A stretch of 64,000 nucleotides of DNA from Caldisericum exile AZM16c01. GTDB taxonomy: Bacteria; Caldisericota; Caldisericia; Caldisericales; Caldisericaceae. The notes beneath the pieces are model-generated. The model worked only from the letters and a program-made list of their open reading frames with translations. It did no database searches and had not been told where the DNA came from. Within the stretch, counting starts at the first letter, position 1. Each line of letters starts with the position of its first letter. The stretch lies in contig NC_017096.1 in NCBI RefSeq assembly GCF_000284335.1, forward strand, positions 124,001 through 188,000. Direction: 5' to 3'. Below, piece after piece: positions 54,646 to 63,348 of the stretch. Position numbers and translations under genes: made by a program.

Positions 54646-55856
54646 ACGTACGATTTAGTTTTGAGGAATGCAAAGCTTAGATTTACAAATGAAAGAGTCG
54701 ATATTGCAATTGAAAACGGGGTAATTAAAGAAATTGGAAAAGTTTATGGCACTCACAAGCTTGAGATCAACGTAAAAGGAAATCTCGTAACAGAATCGTT
54801 TGTTAATCCTCATTTGCATCTTTGTAAATATTTACACTTTTCAAAATAGATGAACTTTCACTTTTGGATTACCATGGAGAGAAAATGGGAAAAGCAATGA
54901 CTGCAATAGAACTTGCATCTCGTGTTAAGGAGAGCTATTCTCTGGACTGGATTTTTGAAAATGTGAAAGTTGGCCTAAACCTTGCAAAAGAGTATGGAGT
55001 AACCCATATAAGGGCATTCGCCGACGTGGATTCAAAAGCAAAACTTGAAGGAATCAAAGCACTTCTAAAAGCAAAAGAGGAGTTTAAAGGGGTTGTTGAG
55101 CTTCAAGTAGTTGCCTTTCCTCAAGATGGTGTGGAAAGGGAGTCCGAAGCTTACAATCTTGTAAGAGAAGCGGTAAAAATGGGTGCAGATGTTGTGGGTG
55201 GTATTCCGTGGATTGAATTAACCGAAAAAGACGAAGAAACACACATAGATAAAATGTTTGAGATTGCACTTGAATTTGATAAAGATATTTCGATGCTTGT
55301 GGACGATGCGGGGGACCCTACATTAAAAACGTTAGAAAAGCTTGCAATAAAAACTTTAGAAACTGGTTATATGGGGAGAGTTTTAGCGCATCATGCAAGG
55401 GCGATGTCAATGTATCCAATGCAGTATCTTATGAAATTGATTGCTCTCCTTAAAAAAAGTGGCATTTCAATTGTTACTGATCCCCATACAGGTCCGTTGC
55501 ATGTGCCAGTAAAAGAACTTTTGTCAAGTGATATCCTTTTAAGCCTTGGACAGGATGATATATTAGATGCATACTATCCTTATGGAAGGAACAATATGCT
55601 TGAAGTTGCCTTCCTTGCGTCGCACATTTTATGGATGACAACGGCAGCGGATATGGAAGCACTTTATGATATGATTACCAAAAATCCTGCAAAAGCCATG
55701 CGTATAAATGATTATGGGATTGAGTTGGGTAAAACAGCAAATCTCGTAGTACTGAATGCTCCTAATGTACTTGAGGCATTAAGATTCTATGAAAAGCCAC
55801 TTTATGTAATAAGTCACGAAAACTTCTTTAAAGTGATGGAACTTTTTTCAAATTAA
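54646..55856 (+). pseudogene. cytosine-deaminase-like amidohydrolase, decayed
   Basis: Two fragments (about 54646-54849 and 54843-55856) form one CodA-like protein. At the correct distance from AAAGGAGG the codon is ACG (54646), not ATG. The frame breaks after NPHLHLCK (HxH metal motif): TGTAAATATTT seems to have lost one A, and the next frame continues FKIDELSLLDYHGEK. The later metal/proton-relay motif, HVDE in relatives, reads LVDD, losing a His ligand; SLGQDD keeps the Asp. Three independent defects favour a pseudogene. The downstream part alone lacks the HxH site. Confidence 0.8.
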
Positions 55857-55884
55857 TGGTATCTAATTAGCGGAGGTGAAAGAA

Positions 55885-56613
55885 ATGAATAAAAAGTTAT
55901 TAGTGTTATTTGTGGTAGTTGCAATTTTGACAGTTGTCTTTATTGGTGGAAAAACCCTTCCAAAAGGCGTTGCCACAGCGGATTCGGATCCTACAAATCA
56001 TACGATTTCTGTAACAGGTGAGGGCTATGTAGAGGTTATTCCGGATATCGCATATCTAAATTTTGGAGTTTTCTTTGAGGATTTAGATCCAGCAAAGGCA
56101 ATGGATGGACTTGCAACAAAGGCAAGCGGTATAGTCGATGTTCTTGTAAAGCAAGGCATTGCAAAGGAAAAAATCAAGACAAGTGTTCTTAATCTTTCTC
56201 CAATTTATTCCTACAATCCACAAACAGGGAAATCCACTTTGGAAGGCTATAGAGCATCTGAAAACTTCATCGTGGAAACAAAGATATTAGATGCAGGCAA
56301 AATCCTCAGTGCCATTGTAAAAGCAGGAGTTAACGATATTGGTGGTATTTCTTTTGATGCATCAAATAAAGATAATCTTAAACTTCAGGCAATTGAGAAT
56401 GCGATGAAGAATGCACGCGCAAAGGCAGATGCGTCTTTGAAGAATACAAACTATAAAGTAACCGGTATTAAGTCTATTTCTATTGAGTCAATTAGTTATC
56501 CTCAACCTGTTTTCAAGTCATTTGCAGCAGGGGCAACTCAAGCAAATGTCCCCGTTGAAGGTGGAACTCTAAAAGTTAATGTGAATGTGCAAGTTGTGTT
56601 TACATTTGATTAA
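55885..56613 (+). CDS. secreted SIMPL-domain (DUF541) protein
   Basis: 242 residues from ATG 55885 (GGAGGTG). Signal peptide about 1-30. HTISVTGEGYVEVIPDIAYL opens the SIMPL domain, followed by YSYNPQTGKSTLEGYRAS and AKADASLKNTNYKVTGI. The family (periplasmic YggE-like) is linked to stress and surface functions without a known reaction. Confidence 0.88.
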   Translation: MNKKLLVLFVVVAILTVVFIGGKTLPKGVATADSDPTNHTISVTGEGYVEVIPDIAYLNFGVFFEDLDPAKAMDGLATKASGIVDVLVKQGIAKEKIKTSVLNLSPIYSYNPQTGKSTLEGYRASENFIVETKILDAGKILSAIVKAGVNDIGGISFDASNKDNLKLQAIENAMKNARAKADASLKNTNYKVTGIKSISIESISYPQPVFKSFAAGATQANVPVEGGTLKVNVNVQVVFTFD

Positions 56614-56635
56614 AACTTTGTGGTAATGCTCTTTT

Positions 56636-56662
56636 AAGGCTGGGTTATTGCCCAGCCTTTTT
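56636..56662. terminator. terminator between SIMPL and DUF4388 genes
   Basis: AAGGCTGGG (56636-56644) and CCCAGCCTT (56651-56659), 9-bp stem with 6-nt loop, then TTT. It overlaps the last codons of the convergent DUF4388 gene. Confidence 0.9.
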
Positions 56663-57181
56663 AATTTTAACAAGCTTTATATCAATAAACGACTTTAACT
56701 TTCTTAAAAAAGTTATGTAGTCGATATTTTCTTCCTTGAGTACTGAAGATACCGGTAAACCTTTGCCAAGGTCTCTCAAGAATTTTAAGTCGGATCCTGA
56801 GAGTGAAATATTCTCAAAATTTGCTTCCTGAACTAAGTCAAATGTTGTATCATCAGAGATCTCGCTATTTAGACTTGCTAATTCTTCTTTTAAAGCAATA
56901 CCCTCAGTGATCACATCAAAAAATGGCTTTGATATTGTTATAAACTTTGAATTTAACATTTCCTTAAACTCAAAGGTGCCTTTCGTCTCTATGAAAGCCT
57001 CTAAAACAGCATTTATTCCTCTTTCGTAATGAGGAGAAAATGCATGATATATGTTGTCCTTGTTTATGTAAATTCCGTATTGACCATGAGCACCTTGAAT
57101 GTCAATTCTTCCAAATTTCTTTGACTGATTTACAGCCTGAAGTATCTCTTCAAGAGAGAAACTTTCAAGGGTCCCTTTCAT
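56645..57181 (-). CDS. DUF4388 (PATAN-type) protein
   Basis: 178 residues. GTLESFSLEEILQAVNQSKKFG and YGIYINKDNIYHAFSPHYERG are the DUF4388 core (1-80), found in bacterial signalling proteins. The C-terminal helical part (about 105-178) is unassigned. It lies 18 bp after the glycyl-radical-domain gene and is probably co-transcribed. Confidence 0.8.
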   Translation of the reverse strand: MKGTLESFSLEEILQAVNQSKKFGRIDIQGAHGQYGIYINKDNIYHAFSPHYERGINAVLEAFIETKGTFEFKEMLNSKFITISKPFFDVITEGIALKEELASLNSEISDDTTFDLVQEANFENISLSGSDLKFLRDLGKGLPVSSVLKEENIDYITFLRKLKSFIDIKLVKIKKAGQ

Positions 57182-57199
57182 TAAATTCTTTTCTTGGGG

Positions 57200-57391
57200 T
57201 TATTTAGAATCCTCTACCTTAAACCTTTTTCTTTCCCTAAATTCTTCCCTTTTTCCGTTGTTCCAGTGCTGAACAGGCCTAAGATAACCAACTGGCCTTG
57301 ACCAGATTTCGCAACGAGTCCTCATTTCTTTAGGGATAACAGTGCCGTCTTCAAGGATAAGGTCACCTTCATTTAGTACTTTCTCTGCCAT
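57200..57391 (-). CDS. stand-alone glycyl-radical domain of class III ribonucleotide reductase
   Basis: 63 residues from ATG 57391, set by AAGGAGG 5 bp upstream. RCEIWSRPVGYLRPVQHWN followed by GKREEFRERKRF is the extreme C-terminus of thermophile-type NrdD, whose Gly in the VGY motif carries the radical. The large NrdD at 60496-62559 stops before this motif, so the enzyme seems split. Comparable is GrcA/YfiD, a free glycyl-radical domain for pyruvate formate-lyase. Own promoter upstream (TTGCAT, 15 bp, TATAAT). Confidence 0.8.
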   Translation of the reverse strand: MAEKVLNEGDLILEDGTVIPKEMRTRCEIWSRPVGYLRPVQHWNNGKREEFRERKRFKVEDSK

Positions 57392-57413
57392 CTCTTCCTC
57401 CTTCATCAATAAA

Positions 57414-57440
57414 ATTATAATCAAAAAATAAAAAATGCAA
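57414..57440 (-). promoter_or_regulatory. promoter of the glycyl-radical-domain gene
   Basis: Minus strand TTGCAT (57440-57435), 15-bp spacer, TATAAT (57419-57414). Leader about 15 nt holding AAGGAGG. Confidence 0.6.
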
Positions 57441-57552
57441 TGCTTTTAATTCTTTTTTTAAAAAATATTTTGAAATACACTTTGTCATTTTTAGAAGAGT
57501 AATATAATATTTCTGAAAACCTAAAATTTTTTTGTAGAAAGGAGGTAGTACA

Positions 57553-59637
57553 ATGAAAAAGCTTTTATCATTTTTGGTTGTAGTTATGTTGCTAATCGCA
57601 TTTATTCCCGTTTTACCAAAGCAACCTATTGCAAATGCTACAACCTATGGAAATGTAGACGTGGATGTACTTGTTGAACGTGGGGTTATACAGGGCTTTC
57701 CCGATGGTCAACTTCATCTGGAGAGGACGCTTACCAGAGCAGAGTTTGCAAAAATGATCGTTAGGGCTTTTCCCTATGACTTTATCCCATGGTTTAATCT
57801 TCCAAAGTATTCTTTTAAGGACACACCAAAGGATTTTTGGGCGTCTCCTTACATTGAAACACTTGCAAAGGCAAAGGTATTTATGGGATATCCAGACGGC
57901 ACATTCAAGCCCAATAGTCCTATCACACTTGATGAAGCAGTTTTAGTGCTCTCCAGGGCGCTACAAATTACAAATCCGCAAGCCGAAGATGTGATTTCGA
58001 GTTTCAAAGATGTATCAATGCTTTTACCTGAAGCAAAAGATTTTGTAAATTACTTTGTAAAAATGGGATTTTACAAACCCACTGGTGATACTCTTGGTGC
58101 AGGAAAACCAATAACAAGGGAAACTTTTGTCCACATGCTCGCATCCTCGCGATTCCCAGTTATCACAATTCTTCACACAAATGACTTCCATATGTATTTA
58201 CTTGGTTCTACCGATAAAGATAAAAAACCAATTGGTGGAAGTGCAAGAATTTATACAGTCGTAAAAGAAGAAAGAGCATACAACCCTGATAGAACTCTTC
58301 TTGTTGATGCAGGAGACGCAATTGGTGGTGGTCCCCCAATTGGTGCATTCTTCTATGGAAAAGACGTCATTGAAGTTTACAATGCAATGGGTTATAACTA
58401 TGCAACATTTGGGAACCATGAGTTTGATTGGGGAAAGGATCTTCTTGCGCAAAGAGTGTCTGAGGCAAAATACACATATCTATGCGCAAATATTATCGAC
58501 ACAAAGACAAACTCTACATTTATGAGTAAACCATACGAAATTAAACCGTTTGGTTTTGTAAAACTTGGTCTTTTTGGGCTTGATAATCCTCAACTTCCAA
58601 TACTTGTAAATCCGAATGGAATTCAAGGGCTTGAAATTCTTGACCCTGTAAAAACTGCAACAAATGTTGTCTCAACATTAAAAGATAATTCGAACTTTGT
58701 AGTACTTCTTTCTCACCTTGGCTATACTGCAACAGACTACTACACTGGAGATATCGGAGATGTCCAACTTGCAAAACAAGTTAACGGTATAAACCTTATT
58801 ATTGGCGGACATTCGCATACAGTACTTGATAAGCCAACAGTCGTTAATGGAACGTATATTGTTCAAACGGGCTCATATGGAAATAATCTTGGTGAAGTAA
58901 AACTCTACTTTGAGGCAAAGGCAAATTCTGTAAGACTTTCAAAGATTGACTACAAACTGATACCGATTAATGCCAACGTTAAAGAGGACGAGACAATTCT
59001 ATCAATTATTAAGCCCTACAATGATGAAGTAACAAAGAAAATGTCAGAAGTTATTGGCGAAGCACTTGTTGATCTTGATGGTTCAAGACCTAATATAAGA
59101 ATTAAAGAAACAAACCTTGGCGATTTTATTGCAGATTGGATGAGAGAAATTTCAGGTGCTGATATTGCAATTACAAACGGTGGAGGTATTAGGGCATCTA
59201 TTCCAAAAGGACCTATAAGTGTTGGAACAGTGTATACAGTTCTTCCATTTGATAATCTTATTGTCCTCCTGGAGTTGAAGGGCTCTGATATAATTGCAGC
59301 ACTTGAAAACGGATACTCACAGGTTGAGGCTACTGCTGGAAGATTTGCACAAATTTCGGGAATTAGGGTTAAAGTAGACCTTTCCAAAAAACCTGGAAGT
59401 AGAGTTGTTGAAGTAAAACTTGCAAACGGCACACCTCTTGATCCCAACAAGGTTTACAAAGTTGCAACAAATGACTTCATGGCAGCAGGTGGCGATGGCT
59501 ATACTGTGTTGAAGAATGCACTTTCAATCAAGATAGTTACTGGAAACTACATGAGAGATGACCTTGTAAATTATATTAAGTCAAATCCAAAAGTCTTTAA
59601 AGAAGTTGACGGAAGAATAACCTTTGTAACTCCTTAA
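57553..59637 (+). CDS. SLH-anchored secreted 5'-nucleotidase
   Basis: 694 residues. Signal peptide (about 1-29). Three S-layer-homology units (about 33-195: GVIQGFPDGQLH, KVFMGYPDGTFKP, TRETFVHML). Calcineurin-like metallophosphatase domain from about 203 with HTNDFH (His208, Asp211, His213), GDAIGGG, GNHEFDWG and GGHSHT. 5'-nucleotidase C-terminal domain (about 480-690) with NGGGIRASI and ATNDFMAAGGDGY. It hydrolyses nucleotides outside the cell while held to the wall. AAAGGAGG ribosome site. Confidence 0.94.
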   Translation: MKKLLSFLVVVMLLIAFIPVLPKQPIANATTYGNVDVDVLVERGVIQGFPDGQLHLERTLTRAEFAKMIVRAFPYDFIPWFNLPKYSFKDTPKDFWASPYIETLAKAKVFMGYPDGTFKPNSPITLDEAVLVLSRALQITNPQAEDVISSFKDVSMLLPEAKDFVNYFVKMGFYKPTGDTLGAGKPITRETFVHMLASSRFPVITILHTNDFHMYLLGSTDKDKKPIGGSARIYTVVKEERAYNPDRTLLVDAGDAIGGGPPIGAFFYGKDVIEVYNAMGYNYATFGNHEFDWGKDLLAQRVSEAKYTYLCANIIDTKTNSTFMSKPYEIKPFGFVKLGLFGLDNPQLPILVNPNGIQGLEILDPVKTATNVVSTLKDNSNFVVLLSHLGYTATDYYTGDIGDVQLAKQVNGINLIIGGHSHTVLDKPTVVNGTYIVQTGSYGNNLGEVKLYFEAKANSVRLSKIDYKLIPINANVKEDETILSIIKPYNDEVTKKMSEVIGEALVDLDGSRPNIRIKETNLGDFIADWMREISGADIAITNGGGIRASIPKGPISVGTVYTVLPFDNLIVLLELKGSDIIAALENGYSQVEATAGRFAQISGIRVKVDLSKKPGSRVVEVKLANGTPLDPNKVYKVATNDFMAAGGDGYTVLKNALSIKIVTGNYMRDDLVNYIKSNPKVFKEVDGRITFVTP

Positions 59638-59660
59638 GTGAATTGCTAAATTTAATAGAT

Positions 59661-59691
59661 AAAGGGGGGGCTTTTACCCCCCCCTTTGTTT
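59661..59691 (+). terminator. terminator of the 5'-nucleotidase gene
   Basis: AAAGGGGGGG (59661-59670) pairs with CCCCCCCTTT (59678-59687), 10-bp stem, then GTTTTG. Confidence 0.9.
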
Positions 59692-59711
59692 TGTTTGAAT
59701 TTTTCATTCAT

Positions 59712-60338
59712 CTACTCAAAATATTTTAAGTTTTCTTCGTTAAAAATATGAGGTGCAACGACACTTACAAGGTTAAACATTTCTTGCGCCATTTTCCTTA
59801 TCTCCCACTGAGCATGTGGGTCAAGACGAAGTTTAAAAAAGTGCATTAATTCTCTTGCATTTGCTGTTGCAACTATTTTAGTTTCTGTTGCATTAGGTAA
59901 AATAAATCTTGCATCTTCTTCTGGAATTTTTAAGGAAAGAAGTTTTTTGTAAGATTCTTCTATTGTTTTTAATGTTTTTTCGAATACCTCAAGTGCCTCA
60001 AGATTATTCTTGACTGATGGAGGAAATATAAACACTGGGTTTTCATATTTTACATATCTTTGAGATTGTTGTGTGAATGAAAAAAATCTGTGTCTTACAA
60101 ATTGATGCGAGCAAGATCGTGAAATACCTTCAATTGCAAATGTAAAACTTATATGCTCAAAAACAGAATAATGCCCGAGTTGAAGTGCAAGGTTTATAAG
60201 GTGAATTATATCTTCCTCTTTAAGGTTCAAATCTTTAACACTACCGAGATTACGTGATTGTCTCATAGCAATTGCAACAGTGAGTTCTGGATTAGGTGTA
60301 AAGTTTATAAGAGTAATTAATACACTACCTTCGAGCAC
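59712..60338 (-). CDS. thyX: FAD-dependent thymidylate synthase
   Basis: 208 residues. RHRFFSFTQQSQR (82-94) matches the ThyX signature RHRxxSxxxxSxR. Makes dTMP from dUMP with methylene-tetrahydrofolate and reduced flavin. GTG start after AGGGGG. Lies downstream of nrdD on the same strand (157-bp gap), together making DNA precursors. Confidence 0.95.
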   Translation of the reverse strand: MLEGSVLITLINFTPNPELTVAIAMRQSRNLGSVKDLNLKEEDIIHLINLALQLGHYSVFEHISFTFAIEGISRSCSHQFVRHRFFSFTQQSQRYVKYENPVFIFPPSVKNNLEALEVFEKTLKTIEESYKKLLSLKIPEEDARFILPNATETKIVATANARELMHFFKLRLDPHAQWEIRKMAQEMFNLVSVVAPHIFNEENLKYFE

Positions 60339-60495
60339 TTGTCCCCCTTCGGTATTCAGTTTTAAAAATACACTACAAACTATTTACAATTTGGTTTGTT
60401 TTTCTTTTGGTTGGTGATTTTCTTTATTAATTTAACAATTTTTCTTTCGCTTTTAAATAACTTTCTTTTTAGCATACTTTTAACTTCCCTACTTT

Positions 60496-62559
60496 CTAAA
60501 TGTCTATTTTCAAATCCACGTTAATTTTAGCAGATTTTTTATTATTTTCAAGTTCACCTTTCCGGGCTTTCTCTTTCAACTCTTCATCGCACAGAGGGCA
60601 GAATTCATGTTCCCCTGGGATATATCCATGTTTGGGGCAAATTGAGAAAGACGGAGTAAGTGTAATATAGGGCAGTTCATAGTTCTCGAGTATCTTTCTT
60701 ACGAATACTTTTGCAGAATTTGGATTGTATAGTCTTTCGCCTAAGAAAAAGTGGACGACCGTTCCTCCCGTATACAATTTTTGAACTGGTTCTTGGAGTT
60801 CTGCAAGTTCAAATGGGTCATCTGTGTAATTTACTGGTAGTTGGGTTGAGTTTGTGTAGAATGGATTTTCTTCCGACCCTCCCGTAATTATATCAGGAAA
60901 TTCTTTTTTATCTTTTAACGCAAGAGAATAAGAAGTTGACTCAGACGGTGTTGCCTCCAAATTAAACAAATGGCCTGTGTCTTTCTGAAATTTTTGAAGC
61001 AATTCTCTTATGTGCAACATTACTTCAACTGCATTCTGAATGCCTTTTTGTGTTCCCATGTGGATTGACCTATCAAAAAGCATCTGCAGTGCTTCGTTCA
61101 TGCCTATTATTCCTATTGTTGAGAAGTGATTGTCCCAAAATTTGCCTGTTTCCTCTTTTATGGGTTCAAGATAAATTCTTGAATACGGATAAAGTCCCAT
61201 TTCGGTGAACTTTTCTACAGTTTCTCTTTTCTTTTCAAGCCCTTCTTTTGAGGCTTCAAGAATTTCATCAAGCATTTTGTAAAACTCATTTATATTGTGT
61301 TTTGATAAGTAGGCAATACGAGGAAGATTAATTGTGATGACGCCCACACTTCCTGTTAACGGGTTTGCTCCAAATAGCCCCCCGCCCTTATTTTTGAGCT
61401 CTCTTGTATCTAATCGAAGCCTACAACACATACTCCTCGCATCTTCAGGTCTTAAATCAGAGTTTATATAGTTTGCAAAATATGGCGTTCCGTATTTTGC
61501 TGTTGATTCCCAAATTGGTTCAAGCACAGGATTATCCCAATCAAAATCTTTTGAGACATTGATCGTTGGAATTGGAAATGTGAATGGTCTTCCATGACCA
61601 TCGCCTTCAATAAACACTTCAAATAGCGCCTTGTTAATTAAATCCATTTCTTTTTGGAACATACCATATGTGTATTCCTTTATGGGCTTCCCGCCGATTA
61701 CAACTGGTTTATCTTTTAAAAGAGGATGAGGTGTTAAATCAATGGTTATGTTTGAGAATGGTGACTGTCCTCCTGTTCTCATTGTTTGGTTCATATTATA
61801 GACAAACTCCTGAATTTGCTGTTTGACCTCTTTGTAGGTGAGCTTATCAAAATACACAAAAGGTGCTAAAAGAGTATCAAAAGAGGAGAATGCAACTGCA
61901 CCTGCTGCTTCATTTTGAAGCGTAAATAAGAAGTTCATCATCTGTCCTAAAATTGATGAAAGGTGCTTTGCAGGTGTTGAATAAGGTTTACCGGGGACTC
62001 CGCCGAAGCCTCTTTTAATTAGATCCTCCAAGTCCCACCCAACGCAATAGCTTCCTAAGAAGGAGAGATTGTGGATATGCACAAATCCATCTTTGTGGTA
62101 ATCAGAAATCTTCTTTGGATAGACTTTCTCAAGCCAGTATATCTCCTCTGCTTTACCGGTAATATATGCTTTCAAGCCTTGTATTGAGTAGTTTATGTTA
62201 GCATTTTCGTGAATTTCCCAGGTTTCTTCTCCTATGTATTTATCAAAAAGTTCAGGTATATCTAAATGTTTTCTTAATTCCCTTAATTCCCTTCTCTTTT
62301 CTCTATATATAATGAATGCCTTTGCTGTTTGATAAAATCCTTTTCGCATTAATATTTCTTCAATTTTGTTTTGAATAATCTCAATGTTAATGGGTTCGGA
62401 TTCGTCAATCAGTTCATTTAATACAATGTTTGTAAGATATTCTGCTACATCTTCTCCAAATTCGTGAGTTGCAATCCCAGCTTTTAAAATTGCCCTAGTT
62501 ATCTTTTCTTTTTGGAAAGGAACAATTCTTCCATCTCTTTTTTGGACAAATTTTATCAT
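60496..62559 (-). CDS. nrdD: anaerobic (class III) ribonucleotide reductase, body without glycyl-radical domain
   Basis: 687 residues from ATG 62559 (AAAGGAG; a GTG at 62568 overlaps that site). ATP-cone (about 1-90: KRDGRIVPFQKEKITRAIL), then the ten-stranded barrel with FGGVPGKPYST, GRPFTFPIPT and CCRLRLD (thiol motif). A metal site near the end reads CPKHGY and FCPLC. The protein then ends with a Lys-rich tail; the RVxGY-type glycyl-radical motif is missing and is encoded separately at 57200-57391. No nrdG activase gene is in the window. Confidence 0.92.
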   Translation of the reverse strand: MIKFVQKRDGRIVPFQKEKITRAILKAGIATHEFGEDVAEYLTNIVLNELIDESEPINIEIIQNKIEEILMRKGFYQTAKAFIIYREKRRELRELRKHLDIPELFDKYIGEETWEIHENANINYSIQGLKAYITGKAEEIYWLEKVYPKKISDYHKDGFVHIHNLSFLGSYCVGWDLEDLIKRGFGGVPGKPYSTPAKHLSSILGQMMNFLFTLQNEAAGAVAFSSFDTLLAPFVYFDKLTYKEVKQQIQEFVYNMNQTMRTGGQSPFSNITIDLTPHPLLKDKPVVIGGKPIKEYTYGMFQKEMDLINKALFEVFIEGDGHGRPFTFPIPTINVSKDFDWDNPVLEPIWESTAKYGTPYFANYINSDLRPEDARSMCCRLRLDTRELKNKGGGLFGANPLTGSVGVITINLPRIAYLSKHNINEFYKMLDEILEASKEGLEKKRETVEKFTEMGLYPYSRIYLEPIKEETGKFWDNHFSTIGIIGMNEALQMLFDRSIHMGTQKGIQNAVEVMLHIRELLQKFQKDTGHLFNLEATPSESTSYSLALKDKKEFPDIITGGSEENPFYTNSTQLPVNYTDDPFELAELQEPVQKLYTGGTVVHFFLGERLYNPNSAKVFVRKILENYELPYITLTPSFSICPKHGYIPGEHEFCPLCDEELKEKARKGELENNKKSAKINVDLKIDI

Positions 62560-62568
62560 CTCTATCAC

Positions 62569-62749
62569 TCCTTTATATGGATAGGATAAACTAATTTAGC
62601 CTAAAATCAAATACCATTTGAATAATAATGTTTAAAAAGTTAAGTTTAATAAAGCCTCTTTTAAAAAAATCACCACAAACGGAACTGCTTTAACACGATG
62701 CGATTTCAAAAAAGTATTAAAAAAATTGCAAAAATCCCCCTAAAACCTA
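62569..62749. other. intergenic region between divergent nrdD and hup
   Basis: AT-rich, no gene seen. I looked for an NrdR-type ACACWATATATWGTG box and found none. Confidence 0.5.
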
Positions 62750-62777
62750 TTGACATAAAGTAAAATTCGTATATATT
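62750..62777 (+). promoter_or_regulatory. hup promoter
   Basis: TTGACA (62750-62755), 16-bp spacer, TATATT (62772-62777). Confidence 0.85.
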
Positions 62778-62786
62778 AAAATTAAG

Positions 62787-62831
62787 CAAGTATTTATGCG
62801 GTGTCCTTAAGAGAGACTGCATAAATACTTG
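62787..62831 (+). promoter_or_regulatory. 13-bp hairpin at the start of the hup leader
   Basis: CAAGTATTTATGC (62787-62799) and GCATAAATACTTG (62819-62831) are perfect inverted repeats around a 19-nt loop. They begin about 9 nt after the -10 box, so the mRNA would begin with the stem; the ribosome site AAAGGAGGTG follows it. Probable stabiliser or regulatory site. Confidence 0.75.
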
Positions 62832-62863
62832 AAAAATTGATATAGGAAAGGAGGTGAAAACGG

Positions 62864-63139
62864 ATGAACAAGCCAGAACTCATTACGGCAGTTGCTGAGA
62901 AAACCGGCATGAAGAAGAAAGATGTCGAAGCAATGCTTGATGCATTCATCGATGTCGTAAAAGAAACCCTCAAGAAAGGTGACAAAGTAGCACTTATTGG
63001 CTTCGGCACCTGGGCAACAAGGGAGAGAGCAAAGAGGAATGGTGTTAACCCCAGAACCGGAAAGAAGATTTCTATTCCAGCAAAAGTAGTTCCTTACTTC
63101 AAAGTCGGTAAAGAGTTAAAAGATGCAGTTTCCAAGTAG
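62864..63139 (+). CDS. hup: HU-family DNA-binding protein
   Basis: 91 residues. MNKPELITAVAEKTG, GDKVALIGFGTW and the arm GVNPRTGKKISIPAKVVPYFK are standard HU. Compacts DNA as a dimer. Strong promoter, leader hairpin and AAAGGAGGTG suggest high expression. Confidence 0.97.
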   Translation: MNKPELITAVAEKTGMKKKDVEAMLDAFIDVVKETLKKGDKVALIGFGTWATRERAKRNGVNPRTGKKISIPAKVVPYFKVGKELKDAVSK

Positions 63140-63162
63140 TTCCTAAGCCTTTTTTTGTTATG

Positions 63163-63187
63163 GGGGCCTTTAAGGCCCCTTTATTTA
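63163..63187 (+). terminator. terminator of hup
   Basis: GGGGCCT (63163-63169) and AGGCCCC (63173-63179), 7-bp stem with 3-nt loop, then TTTATTTAT. Confidence 0.85.
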
Positions 63188-63245
63188 TAAACAATAAAAT
63201 CTACATAACCGTTAATATCTTTCAGAGTATAATCCATAAGAATAA

Positions 63246-63298
63246 TTTACATGATGTAAAAAATAAACTCTTGACTTTATAATTTTTTTTCATATAAT
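63246..63298 (+). promoter_or_regulatory. promoter of the binding-protein gene with upstream dyad
   Basis: TTGACT (63271-63276), 16-bp spacer, TATAAT (63293-63298). The 15-bp palindrome TTTACATGATGTAAA (63246-63260) ends 10 bp before the -35 box and shares TTTACA/TGTAAA arms with the aco activator site. Confidence 0.75.
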
Positions 63299-63348
63299 TC
63301 TTGCAACAAATTTAGTAGGGGTAAAAAAAACGGAAGAGGAGGCGAAAG

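Noticed and set aside
62569-62749. NrdR box upstream of nrdD
   Set aside because: No sequence close to the paired NrdR consensus was found.
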